From: Chrysoporthe austroafricana
Lineage: Eukaryota > Ascomycota > Sordariomycetes > Diaporthales > Cryphonectriaceae
DNA length: 64,000 bases
Direction of reading: 5' to 3'
Assembly (NCBI GenBank): GCA_001051155.2
Contig: JYIP02000002.1
Span: forward strand, 4,817,315-4,881,314
Below the pieces are notes generated by a model, which worked only from the letters and a program-made list of their open reading frames with translations, was not told the origin of the DNA and made no database searches. Positions 11,419 through 21,915 of this stretch are shown here, one piece after another (within the stretch, counting starts at the first letter, position 1; every line of letters begins with the position of its first letter). A program made the position numbers and the translations under genes.

Positions 11419-11704
11419 ATGTCTGGGTCGTCTGCTGCCTCCCACAAGGACATCAAGTCCGTCCTCGAGGCTAAGCCTCTCAAGTTCCGGATTAAGACCG
11501 GTGGCGCTAGCTACGAGTGCGAAATGTACTCTGACCGATCCGCATAGTATGTCCTGCTAATGACCCCCTCCTCGACTCCCTCGTTCACAATAGCAGTTGG
11601 CACAGGATACATACTAACAGCCCTTGAACAGTGAGCGTGCGAAGCCCGCCAAATCCAGCTCCGCGGATTCCGTCAACTCTGCCTCGACCTCGGGCTCGAA
11701 GTGA
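11419..11704 (+). CDS. Very small spliced gene, unknown function
   Basis: Exon 1 (11419-11546) begins ATGTCTGGGTCG. Exon 2 is 11632-11704. The 85-base intron has an excellent donor (GTATGT), a perfect branch sequence TACTAAC and the acceptor GAACAG. Without splicing the frame ends exactly at the donor with TAG; splicing restores the frame. The product has 66 residues: MSGSSAASHKDIKSVLEAKP, a short basic middle with FRIKTGGASYECEMY, and a Ser-rich tail ending TSGSK. It has no signal peptide or membrane segment and one cysteine. The strength of the intron signals is the main evidence. A 77-residue antisense frame (11483-11250) overlaps exon 1 and cannot be excluded as an alternative. No family recognised. 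Confidence 0.5.
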
Positions 11705-12436
11705 ACGGAGATTTGAGCGCCACTCCCACCACCTTCACCACCTTCGAGTCAGCCGAGTGGGTCAAGACTCCTCGAAGGCGAAGGAGATACATCAGCTGCT
11801 ACATAATCACCCTCACGCCGGCTGATCCGTCTTCCTATCAACCCACATCACCACGTAATCACGCCCTTACCGCTCATTCCCGGCGGTGGTGTGCTAGTCT
11901 GCACGCTCCCGTCTTCACCTACCTGATCATCAATACAGCGTTACAGAAGAACAAGAAGTTTAGGACTTGAGAATTATTCTAGTGGCGGTTCCGGAGTTTC
12001 CGGCTTTCGGGGAAAATCCAGGCCGCGTACCCCTGACCTCACACTTGGTGGTCGTTACGGGTCATTAATTGCCTATTAGACGGCATGATGAGTAGCGGAC
12101 CGGCTTGAGTTCGATCGTTGCTGGATCTGGCTTGCGAGGACTAGCCCTGCCGCGGAAGCTTCACCAGTTCGTCGGGTGTCATCATTGCCCTAGCACATGC
12201 TAAGCGAAGACTATATATTATTAGAGAATTTGGACAGCGGAAGCGACTTGAATTCAGTTAATAAAGTTTGGTCCCCTATTTCATGCGGGTGCATTGGCAT
12301 CTTATCTCTCCTCTGACCTAGCCTCCAAAGATCAAGCGGTCTCCAGACCGGATTGTCGATGGTGAACGAGCTAAGCTCAGTCTGTAATCACTGGGCCAAT
12401 TCGTGTGGCTATCGACCCAAGCTAACGGGCACTCTT
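11705..12436. other. Intergenic region
   Basis: Nothing recognised in about 0.7 kb between the tiny spliced gene and the 3' end of the next locus. Sequence composition is ordinary. Confidence 0.45.
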
Positions 12437-14242
12437 TTACTTGCGCATTTCTGCTTGCAAGCCACGATGGACATCGCTCCAGGAATTCGCGAGATACTCT
12501 TCCTCGCGGGTCTTGACGATGTCCATTGCCTTGAGAAGTTCGAGCACCTCATTATTCCCCATAAGAACCACTGGAACGCCATTGATCATGCCATCATTTC
12601 CATCCAGTAGCTGGGCCAGCTGCCGGCCGTAATCCTCCTCGCAGGGGTCCAGGAAAGCGGCAGCTTCGCATTCAGCGCTGTATCTTTTAACAGCGAGAAA
12701 AGCCTCTGCGCCCGTGACAACAATATTGTGATTCGGATCGCGGCTGATGAAGGCACACTTGAACGACACCGGCTTGATCGTCCTCTTTAGAAGCCTGCCG
12801 ATAGCAGGACCGTGCTGCTCCGGGGATGAATCAAGGTTGTGCTCGCAATGCTGCGCCAGTACGGCTGTCCACTCTCCGGATTTGATGTCCTCAAGACCCA
12901 CAGTCATCCAACTGGCCGAGCTATGATAGGCTTTACTGGCATAGTAGAGTGCCCGACCGGGAAGGGGCTTCACTGTGTGATGATTCTATGTGCCGTTAGA
13001 AGACGTCTTGGGCCTACGGTTTCAATTAGGAGCACAACTTGAGGCGGTGCGTGCACCTACCTGACCAGCCAGTCCCAGTAACTTGACTCGGTCCAGCTCA
13101 GCACACATACTCCCAGCCCACATGTAGTATTCTTCACTGTTGCCCTCCGCGCTCGCCGCCTTCATCCACGTGGACAGCAGCTCCAGCGTAGCTCCTGGTG
13201 TGACAGGGGCATCGTCCATGGGGAATCTGAAATACAGGATCGAGCTTTTTCGGTATATGTCTGTGCGCCTGGGCTGGTATTCTGTGGCCCGCGCTTCCCA
13301 GGGGTACTCTCTCATAGAGCCGAGCGTAATAAGTTGTAACACCTGCTTGATAGGCGACATGGGCCTGGCTACCTCACCGTCGGCAGGTTCGTTATGATCT
13401 GTTGCAAACATCCGGTATGAACTCCCGAAACATGGATACAGTGACTTGATGTGCTCCTGCTGCTCGTTGTTCAACCGTAAAGTTGGACCCGAAATTGGTG
13501 TTATGCGAGGATCCAGTAAGCTCAGCTCTGTGCGTCGTTTCTAGGGGGTTTAACTGTCCACAGAAGATGGCCAGGCACTGATAAGAGCATCCTCATCAAT
13601 TAGAGGCGAGGGTATCATAGCGTTGTCAGCGTTCTCGCTTTCCAGAAGAGCGGCAGCCAGCGCCGACTCTGCTTTTGCTTCCGCCGCCTCCTCGTCCATT
13701 TCACAATATTCTTCGCCTCTGAACTTGGTATCATAAAACGCCAGATACTCCCAAGCCATCAGCGGGACATTGCCGAAAGCTGTTCGTGCCCTTGAAGTCG
13801 GCCAGTTCCTCTGTGGCGGCAGAAATACGAAAGCATATCTCACCGCCGTCAGATCGGTCACGTCGAGGATTGTAATTCCTTCAGACGCAGCACATTTATC
13901 CAGGGATATGTTGAATGGAAGGTGAGAGGTATTGTATCCGTGGCCGGTCGCGATGTCCCCCGAGGCGCCCAACATCAAACAAGTCGCTAGGAAGGGGAAG
14001 ACGGGCTCTTCGTTGCGATACGCTCGCTCAGCCTGCCACTGGTCTACGCGAGACGTACGTGCGAGTTCCAACTCGTGCTGTATAAGGAGACGATTTGTGG
14101 CTTCCTGAAGTATATTTATCAGTCTGCGGCATGTCTCGATGGCGTATTTGCCTTGGTTGTCGTGATGCCTGTAGACCGCAGCAAGAGAACGGTAGCGGCC
14201 GTTGATCTTTGCGATGACGAAGAGTGTTGAAGGGCTGCCCAT
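12437..14242 (-). CDS. Unrecognised gene, with two in-frame stops or a 51-base intron in the middle
   Basis: The start is the ATG at 14242 (context CCATCATGGG). The frame runs 230 codons to TAA at 13552-13550. Two codons later there is a TAG, then the same frame stays open from 13540 to 13061. A good intron follows (12986-13060, donor GTAGGT, branch CTAAC, acceptor CATAG) and exon 12985-12437 ends in a stop. The two stops can be avoided by an intron at 13528-13578 (donor GTGCCT, acceptor GCACAG, 51 bases, phase matches), giving 559 residues, but its donor and branch are weak. Otherwise it is a gene broken by two nonsense codons, both of which could come from CAA and CAG by C-to-T change, or two adjacent genes, the second starting at the Met at 13411. 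The first part is largely polar with acidic runs such as EEAAEAKAESAL. No family was recognised, no signal peptide or membrane segment. Confidence 0.55.
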
Positions 14243-15211
14243 GATGGGTGTACTGATTCTCAGAAGTTATACCCCTATACTCCTAATTGGTCTTCAATTT
14301 TATACTGAGATGCTCGACGCTTCGAAAAGTTTGAGGTGAAGCTAGTAAAGCTCTGCAGTCTGCAGTGAGTTCTTTAGGCAGCAAGATCACGCCGCACATT
14401 CGCAGCAGCCTGTCAGAGCTAGCGAGTAGGCCCGCTCCCCACGGGCATACTAAAGAACTTAATTTAGCTATATCAGAAGGGACATAGCTGTGTCCTTCAG
14501 TCAAACCCATTGGGACTCGCCTATAACCGTACCTCTTTCTCTTAAATTCGTATATTTCCGCGCTCATGTGTGTTGTGAAAGGCAATTTTGTTCTAGGTTT
14601 CAAGCTAGAAGGAAACGAAAGCAAAGAGTGACTCATCGGCGCCATACATACGTAACGCAAACGATCATTTGCACCTATATATGTAATCTCTACAAGAGAA
14701 GCATATCTTTCTCTGTCAGATCAGCTTTCTCGAATGGAAAGGGCTTTGTGTTTATGCGTGATTAACTTGTTGCTCACAGACTCATTCGTGTGGCATACTT
14801 CAGGTGGAAATTTGGGAAGCTGACAGTAGCGCAAAATAGTCACTTGCTCAACTGACTGAGATGAAACAAGAATGCTTCCGAGTGTGTGAGTGATGCCCGA
14901 AGACTCGATCAGTCAGAGAACTTAGGTCAGTATATAAGGTAGCACTTTTGGCAAAGGTAGTTTTGAGCTTTCCTCAGCGCCTTCCCCAACCCAAAAGCAT
15001 ATCAGGCAACACGAAGACGGTCATGAATCTCTCAACACTTTCAACATTTTGAAACAGCGTGGAAAACCAAAGTCTTCATCATCAGTCATAAATACCGAGA
15101 TTTTCTTACCCCATCGATCCTGCTACCTTGTCTACAACAACAAAGACCTCTCTGACTGGTTCATCCATCGACAACCAAAACTCAAGCACTCGGTGACAAC
15201 GAGCTATCAAA
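14243..15211. other. Divergent promoter region
   Basis: This lies between two divergent genes. A CCAAT box (minus strand, near 14286-14290) precedes the 14242 start. A TATATAAG element stands near the right gene. No further gene seen. Confidence 0.5.
14931..14938 (+). promoter_or_regulatory. TATA box of the CxxC protein gene
   Basis: TATATAAG lies about 280 bases upstream of the ATG at 15212 and is followed by a pyrimidine- and A-rich leader of fungal type, which fits a leader of roughly 200-250 bases. Confidence 0.45.
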
Positions 15212-15553
15212 ATGCCCCCGACTCGTTCGCATCACCACTACTGCTCTAGATGTCAGGGCCTTTTCCAAGACCCTGGTAGAAACGTCATTCTCCAAGAGAG
15301 CAGGCTCGCATGTCCAACCTGCCATGAGTTTGGGAGAGTCCGGCGGATGGTCAAACGCCTGTGGTGTCCATGTTGCAGCAAGTGGATGGAGGATATACCC
15401 CAGTGTCTGCGCTGTACCACTCACCCAATCGAGAAATGGCATGAAGAGGAGGAACCTTGCGTGCCATGCGGTGGGACCGGCCAGATAGTTAACCGGATAT
15501 ACGGCATTTGTCCGGGATCGCGCAACCGACGACACCCACTCCCACGGCGCTAA
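15212..15553 (+). CDS. Small protein with five CxxC pairs (zinc-ribbon-like)
   Basis: A single exon of 113 residues with a strong start context (CAAAATGCC). Five CxxC pairs are spread over the chain: Cys11/14, 34/37, 52/55, 65/68 and 83/86, with an extra Cys54 and Cys100. The last pair reads CVPCGGTG, which fits the CxxCxGxG motif of DnaJ-type zinc domains. The spacing could make two zinc ribbons plus one odd knuckle. The chain is strongly basic at the C-terminus (GSRNRRHPLPRR) and has no signal peptide or membrane segment, so it is probably intracellular and may bind nucleic acid or protein. A TATA box and A-rich leader support it as a real gene. Exact family not recognised. Confidence 0.68.
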   Translation: MPPTRSHHHYCSRCQGLFQDPGRNVILQESRLACPTCHEFGRVRRMVKRLWCPCCSKWMEDIPQCLRCTTHPIEKWHEEEEPCVPCGGTGQIVNRIYGICPGSRNRRHPLPRR

Positions 15554-16648
15554 TCGGTGTAAAGAGCTGGGACTCTGTTCTGCTCAAGGTTGGGGAGGGT
15601 GAGCTCCTAGGCATTCGAGCAGCCACCAGCTTCATTTTCGGGACTTCTTTCGCAACAAAAGAATGAAATTGCATCCTGTTTGTTACTGATTATCTCTCAC
15701 TCCTATAAGTCTGCATTCCCATTAATTATGACTATCGTAGCCATATCGTGACGTAACGCACGGGCGTCTCAAATTGAAGGTGATAGTATCATTGTCTTCA
15801 GTAAGTTTCTCTACTAAATATAATAGGCGCACTGAGCTTGAGAACCTAGACTCAGATAGTATTACCATCAGCGTCTGGGCTTAGGTAGAGTTGGCCTCTA
15901 AACGAAGCAAAGAATATGTATACCGGTATGTGGTTCTGTTCCGCGGAGTGTCCCACTGTTTACAAGCATATTTTATATCCACGCACATTGGGTATGCTGT
16001 CGAGTCCACCGTTGTCGTTTCCTGACTCTTCGGATCCATCGAGACGTAATAAAATCTGCGCTATGAGGCAGGTAAAAGGTGACTGCCCCTTTCTGGATGC
16101 GCCGTCCGTGGTCGTCACGTGGACTCGGCTGCCAGACCCTTGACATTCCTCAGCCGGCTGAGAGTGCTTAAAGAAGATGAATGGGACCAACCTGGAATTT
16201 CTGAAACTGATCCTCTTGTAGAAATCCTGTTCGTGTTTTTTTTAGCCCCATGCTCCTTGGCTCCTGAAATACACGTGTACAATTCTTGAGAGCAACGACG
16301 ATGGGCTAATTTTTCATTAATATTTCATGACAACGTCCATTGTCTGGCTAGGTATTATGTGCAAGGTTCTATTAACAGAGGCAGTCTGTGCTGCATTCGC
16401 TCGCCATCTACTCGACCGACATCATATGTTAATCGTGCATGTTGGCCAGACACATTGCTACCACTCCCCGAGCGGGTTCCGCCAATGGATCGAGTCGCGC
16501 CCAGGCCGACCTGGCAGCGGATGAGCAACTCGCTCCTTAGACGTAGACAGTTTTTCTACAGAGGATGGCAGTCCAGTGCCTTGCCATGTCTAATATCACG
16601 GCGCTCAGGTGGCTTTGAAAGTAGGGATATGTACAGCCGCGCGTGACG
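15554..16648. other. Intergenic region
   Basis: About 1.1 kb with no gene recognised; AT-rich in parts (15,680-15,850 and 16,220-16,330). It holds the 3' flanks of the two neighbouring convergent genes. Confidence 0.5.
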
Positions 16649-18012
16649 CTAGCTTCTCGAGTAGGCGGGAGCGGGAGCCTCGGCGACGCGGGGGGATGTT
16701 CCGTGATAGTTGTCATTGGGAAGCTCGTAGGCGGACGACGTGCTGTCCAGCTCCGTGTAATTGCCCGCCGACTGAAAGTTGACCGCCGACCGACGGGCGG
16801 ACGATGGCGAGAAATTGCCCGGCTTCTGGTCATACGGCACATTCCGCTCTCGCTGTGTCTGCTCCAGCTCCGCGAGTTGAGATGCTTCGTTCGGTCTCGC
16901 CTGCCGCTTGCGGCGCCAAATGAAAAATGCTGCCGCGAAAATGAGCGCGACAGCAGCTGCTGTTCCGACGATGGCACCAACTAGTGTACCTGTAGAGACC
17001 CCTGCGGGAGAGGCGCTGCCGCTCGGGGCTGAGGTCGCAGATGTTATGCTTGAGGTCGAGGAAGCAGAGCTGCCGCCAGAAGTCGAAGTCGTAACAGCTC
17101 TGTCCGAGGACTGCCAATTTATCTGGATCATCGGTGCTGATACGATCAGAGCCGTGATAGTCGCAGTTTTCGTGGTGAGGGTGGATGATGTCGAGGTCGT
17201 CTGAGTCCATGTCAAAGGATATGTGCCCAGTCCTGGTATCATGGAGCCACCCACGCCAACCCCATTAAAGCTACACAGCGCCGTGGTAAGACTGGTCGCG
17301 GAGAATGTCTGTGTACAGGTCTGGCCGGGAAAGGCACCGGAGATCGGGTTGTAACAGTCAAAGCCACTATAGTTGTGCATGCAAGTTAGAAAGTGCCTAG
17401 GATATGAGGTGACTTCGACTCGAGACGGAGACGATTGTCGGGCGTGACACCTACGTGGGGCAGCATCCAACCGCTATATAGAGAGACGTTTATCAGTGAT
17501 GAGAAGTCGAACCTCGGAACGGGAACCACATGCGCACAGCAGGCTGAGTTCCTCGTTCATGGTGGTGAATTACGTACCAGTTTCGCCCGGCAACATAGAG
17601 AACTGAACATTCCACTCCGCAGCTCCGGTGGCGGTCGCCGTGCAAGCACTATAATACCCTGATGGGCATTCTAGACCCGGCGAGTAGAAGCCCCAACCGT
17701 TGAATCTTAATGCTGGATATATAGCGCCTTCTGTCGTAGCTGGCCAACATGCCTCTGCGGGCACCACTGCAGAGGAGAGACAGACCGTGAGCAAGAGCGC
17801 CACAGGGCACAGAGCATGCGACGCGTCAACTTACTGTCGTTGGTCTCGCCGTCCTGGCACTGCATACCCTGCCATGCTGTATATGGGTTGTTCAGGTTCC
17901 CGACCCAGGCATTGTAAGCGCACGACGCTGGCGGCGTGAACGTTGTCGTAAGGGACCCGAGAATAGTACGCGGCTCATTGGTAAGAGGCGGCGTGACTGT
18001 GGTTGTGGTCAT
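16649..18012 (-). CDS. Single-pass membrane protein with cysteine-rich ectodomain (fungal-specific)
   Basis: Four exons: 18012-17835, 17766-17578, 17473-17455 and 17366-16649, total 367 residues. Donors are GTAAGT, GTACGT and GTAGGT; the third exon is only 19 bases and supplies the motif VGCCP, giving GETAVGCCPTGFDC across three exons. The N-terminal about 230 residues are Cys/Thr/Gly-rich with several paired cysteines. A Ser/Thr-rich stalk follows, then a transmembrane helix at about 255-278 (LVGAIVGTAAAVALIFAAAF) stopped by RRKRQ, then a cytosolic tail of about 85 residues with tyrosine- and proline-containing motifs and the end APAYSRS. The protein starts MTTTTVTPPL and has no classical signal peptide. 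The architecture, ectodomain-stalk-helix-polar tail, is common in fungal surface sensors and other cell-wall-associated proteins of unknown function. The role is inferred only from architecture. Confidence 0.8.
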
Positions 18013-21000
18013 CTTGAGATGCAGCAGTCCGCCAGGTGCGTTACTTGTCAGGATCGTCCTATGCGCAGCGAGCAGGCGGCAAGAGGAAAAGAGTAGACGG
18101 CGAGGGGGGCTGGAGAGGAAGTAGGGCCAGACAAGAGGGCCAACGACAGGGGACTGCGGCTAAAGCGCTCGTGAATCGAGACCGCGAGTGCGGAATATTT
18201 TGGGGGCAGGGCCGTGCTGGAGAACGGCGCGGAAAGGCAAGATGGAGGTTACAGATCCATCGCCTGGCTCCTACAGTCACTGGAGATGCATATGTCAATC
18301 TCGCGAAGCGGCAGAGCAGCAGGGGGCGGCAGCCTTCCCATGCAGGATCCACGAGCCAACGTGCAGATCCAACAACCAACAGCAACCCCTTCCCTCGGTC
18401 GGTGCGACTCGGACCGTCGCACGACGCCGATGGGCAGGTTTTCAGTAGAATGCTCTGATGACAAGAGCTCGCAGCCCAAGTCGCGCAGGCGCAGGCGACG
18501 GCAATACCGACAGACGGTCCCTCAAGACCTCTCTCCCAGCCTGCTGGCGGGCATGCGCAGACTTGCTCCATCGAACGGTTGGACGGAAGACTCCGTAAAT
18601 TGTGCGTATCAGAGCATCCTTCGTACCAGGGTCATGGACGCTTCATCCACTTGCAGTTGGGAGCACAGCGCAAGGTTGACCCACCCGATTCTCTGGTAGG
18701 ACGAAGCTGAACAGAGCCGAAGGCTGGTTATCCAGCTTTGAGACAAGCGAAAAAGAACCCCCTCGTCAGGCGCCGGCACTGCCGTGTCCCAAGATAAGGC
18801 GTCTATGCAAGAATGGCTGTACCAATACCTTGGGTTCTCCGTTTCACGACAAGAACACCTGCTGGCTTCGAAGTGATGTTTACATACAAATATTGGTGAG
18901 CGAGAAGCTTCACGGGAGCGCGCCTTATGCAACAAGCCTCGGGCATCTTCGTTCGCCTACATAGTAGGTTTCACCTCGGAGCCGCGCGTTGCATCACCCT
19001 GAGGGATCTCGAAGGATTCCTACTCGACTCCACCGAAGCAAGGACTCATGGAGGTTCGTCCCGGAAATAATTCGCAGACATGGAGCTTTTGCCTGAATTG
19101 TTACCAACATGCCCGCCTGGGAATCTCGAGACTGGTTTCAAGGGCGTCCAAGGCGCAAGCCATTGTGATACATACATAGTGCTGAATAGAAGGAGTGGCG
19201 GATTGAACAGCAGGCGGAAAAAGAAGAGGGGGGGTCGGGGGCGAGCCCGCCGCCACGCCGACCTCTGCAAGTGGGTGGTCTGACACGCTGGATATAAATG
19301 GCACTTGTAATCTCTTGGTGATACGGTGTAAAATTGACTGCTAGAGTGATTGCTCATACGAAGTCTGTTGGGAGCATTCGTAGTTGATGAAGGTCGAAGT
19401 ATTTCTAAGTTAAGGTTTTCTCTATAAGAATTACCAATACAGATATACAACTATATACATAGTACACACAGCAGGCGCGGAGTAGGCAATAGAAGCCAGG
19501 GGGCAGTGAGAATAGTGCATAGAGTGTGTAATTACACTAAGCTCAATTGAACGGCCCCCTCTATGGACTACCCTAGAAGTACAACACTCCGAACCAGCGA
19601 TATTACTCTTATGAAGTCATCAAGTAAGCTAATAGAGACTTATTATAATTGGAGGCTCAATCACTGGGCAGCCTTGCGATTCAAGTGTGGAACTTGGTCG
19701 CGATAGTTACATCTCTCCCATGTGTTGTCAAGCAAGGCCTCGTTGCACATGCACTCTACTTTGTATAGGTACTCCTTCGTAGCAAATGTTTTACTACATA
19801 TGGTATAATCTCACCGGAGACTATGAGTTTCATTGCGATTAGTTAGGTTTTGATATGTTATCATCTCGAGACCGTTTCAGTGCCGTTGAAGGTGGAGAGT
19901 ACTTGATAATGGATGTGTGGGTTTGAGGAAATACTCGACTTCATAGAGAAGGCTGAGAATTTCGCAAGCTGAGAGCGTTTCAGGACGTACTCAGCTTTCG
20001 GGCTTGAGGTCTCCAAGCAGCCTCTTCTTGCAGTCCCCCTGTCTGCTCGGGATAATTACCTAGTTCATCAGAGGCTGCAAGCAAGCTTAGTGGCTCTTGA
20101 CAGACGCGAGGCTCGACAACCGCCAGATCAGTCTTGGAGACTCCGATAGGCATGATCTTCGTCCGCCTAAATCTATCTCGGAACAGGGGAGAGCTTGAGC
20201 GCAACCCTGGAGGCGTCGTCACGATGGACGGGTGAGTCCCTCCAACGTGCTTATTCTCATGTCGCTCGGTTGATCACCTAGCAGCCGCTTCAATGATTGA
20301 GGGACAAAGCCACCGTGACCACCACGCGCTGGTGCCCGACCCTCAGGCAGTCTGCAGCAACGCGCGTCGCGCAAAAAAAAGAAAAGAGAAGAAGGAGGAG
20401 GAGGAGGAGGTTACACAGCATGTCGGCAAAGCAATACGAGGCCGGCGGCGGCTCAAACCGCCACATGCACTCTCCAGCACGACGAGGAAGCACACCCGAG
20501 CCTCTGGCCCGCCCAATCGCTGGCGGCGGGCATATCAGGTGGCGCGCGCCTGCTTTTGGCCCTCCGGCGACGGTGGGCTCCCGCGCCAGGGTCCCGCGGC
20601 CGGCTTGCAGGCCGTAGGAGTGCGTACCTGGTCCTCCCCCCCTCGCGCAGCTCCCTGGGCGACCTGGCCCGGCTGTAAGGTACGCTCGCCAGTGGTGAGC
20701 CCATCATCGCGGCCACCTCGTGCGGCTGATGCTGCCGCAGAGGCCTGCGCGGCGGGCGGGCACCCTCCTTCTCTGCGGCGTGCAGAGGGCCTGCGCGGTG
20801 GCTTCGACGCGAATGCAGGCGCCGGGCGGATTCGAGGCCGCATGACGCATCACGGCCAGGACGAGGACGGCCGCGGAGGTGTGAGGCACACATCTCGGGG
20901 CTTTTCCTGGGGTGGCACTGCACCGGGGCTGGGGGCGAGGCAGCCAGCCAGCCAGCCATGCCCGGGTGAGGCCTGCGAGGGATTGGTTCTAAATGCAGCC

Positions 21001-21915
21001 AGCCTTGGTACCTAGGGCACCCTCACGAGGTCTGCCGGAGAACATGATGGCGGCGGCGCACGACCCCCGGCGAGGTGGCCCCCCTCGGGCTCTTCTTGAT
21101 AGGCTGGGCGGCAGCCTCCCGGGGAAGAGGGCACTCCTGCGTGCGACCATACGCACGAGATGGCCCGAGGGGAGATCTGCGGCCGTGGAGAGGCAGACTG
21201 GGGGATTGTAGAAGGTTTTTAAGCATGGACCCGTCGGCAAGTGTCGATCGTGTCGTTAAGCGATGGACGATCGGGAGCCCGAGCTCGTTATCCCCGCGCA
21301 GACCCGGCCAGTGTGTGTGTGTGTGTGTGCGTGCGTGCGTCTCCATCTCGTTTAGAGAAAGGCGTGCGTGCGGCCTTGCTTGCGGTGAGGACGTGCCCAC
21401 CGCGTCCGACGCCGGGGCCCGGCTGGCGTATCCTTGAACATATCGACTATGTACCTCCACCGGAGGCGTGACTAGGTACCTGAATGTGCCTGAATGTGGC
21501 TCAGTGCCTGCACAGAACGGGGATGTAGAGTCTGCCTGAAGGATATCCGCATTGATTCTATCGTCTGCCTGGCTGTTTCCCCTGCTAGCCCAGGCCCATC
21601 ATCTCACGAGAGTGGTAACTACAACCAGACGTAGACCTGGAACTAGCAGACACGCCAACTGGCAAGAAAGGAGCACACATGCGAGAAGGAGGAGGATGTA
21701 ACCCGTGATGCATTTTGTACAGTTCACATAGGACAGCTGAGCTTGTCTTCCCACCGCCACAGTCCTGTGGTCCCATGGCAGAACCCCAGACCAGCCAAGA
21801 TATATACGTCGAAGAACCCGGCCTTCCCCGGCCAGCATTGCAGCCCGCGAGCAACACACCGGCACAGGGTAAAGCTATCCACCTCCTTCCTTATGCCCGC
21901 CTACCCGCCCCATCA
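18013..21915. other. Long intergenic region across a composition change
   Basis: About 3.9 kb without a convincing gene. From 18,700 to about 20,290 the sequence is relatively AT-rich, after which it becomes strongly GC-rich. A purine tract of GAG units stands at 20382-20409 and a GT/CGTG simple repeat at 21309-21340. Many frames are open in the GC-rich part only because stop codons are rare there. Confidence 0.5.
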
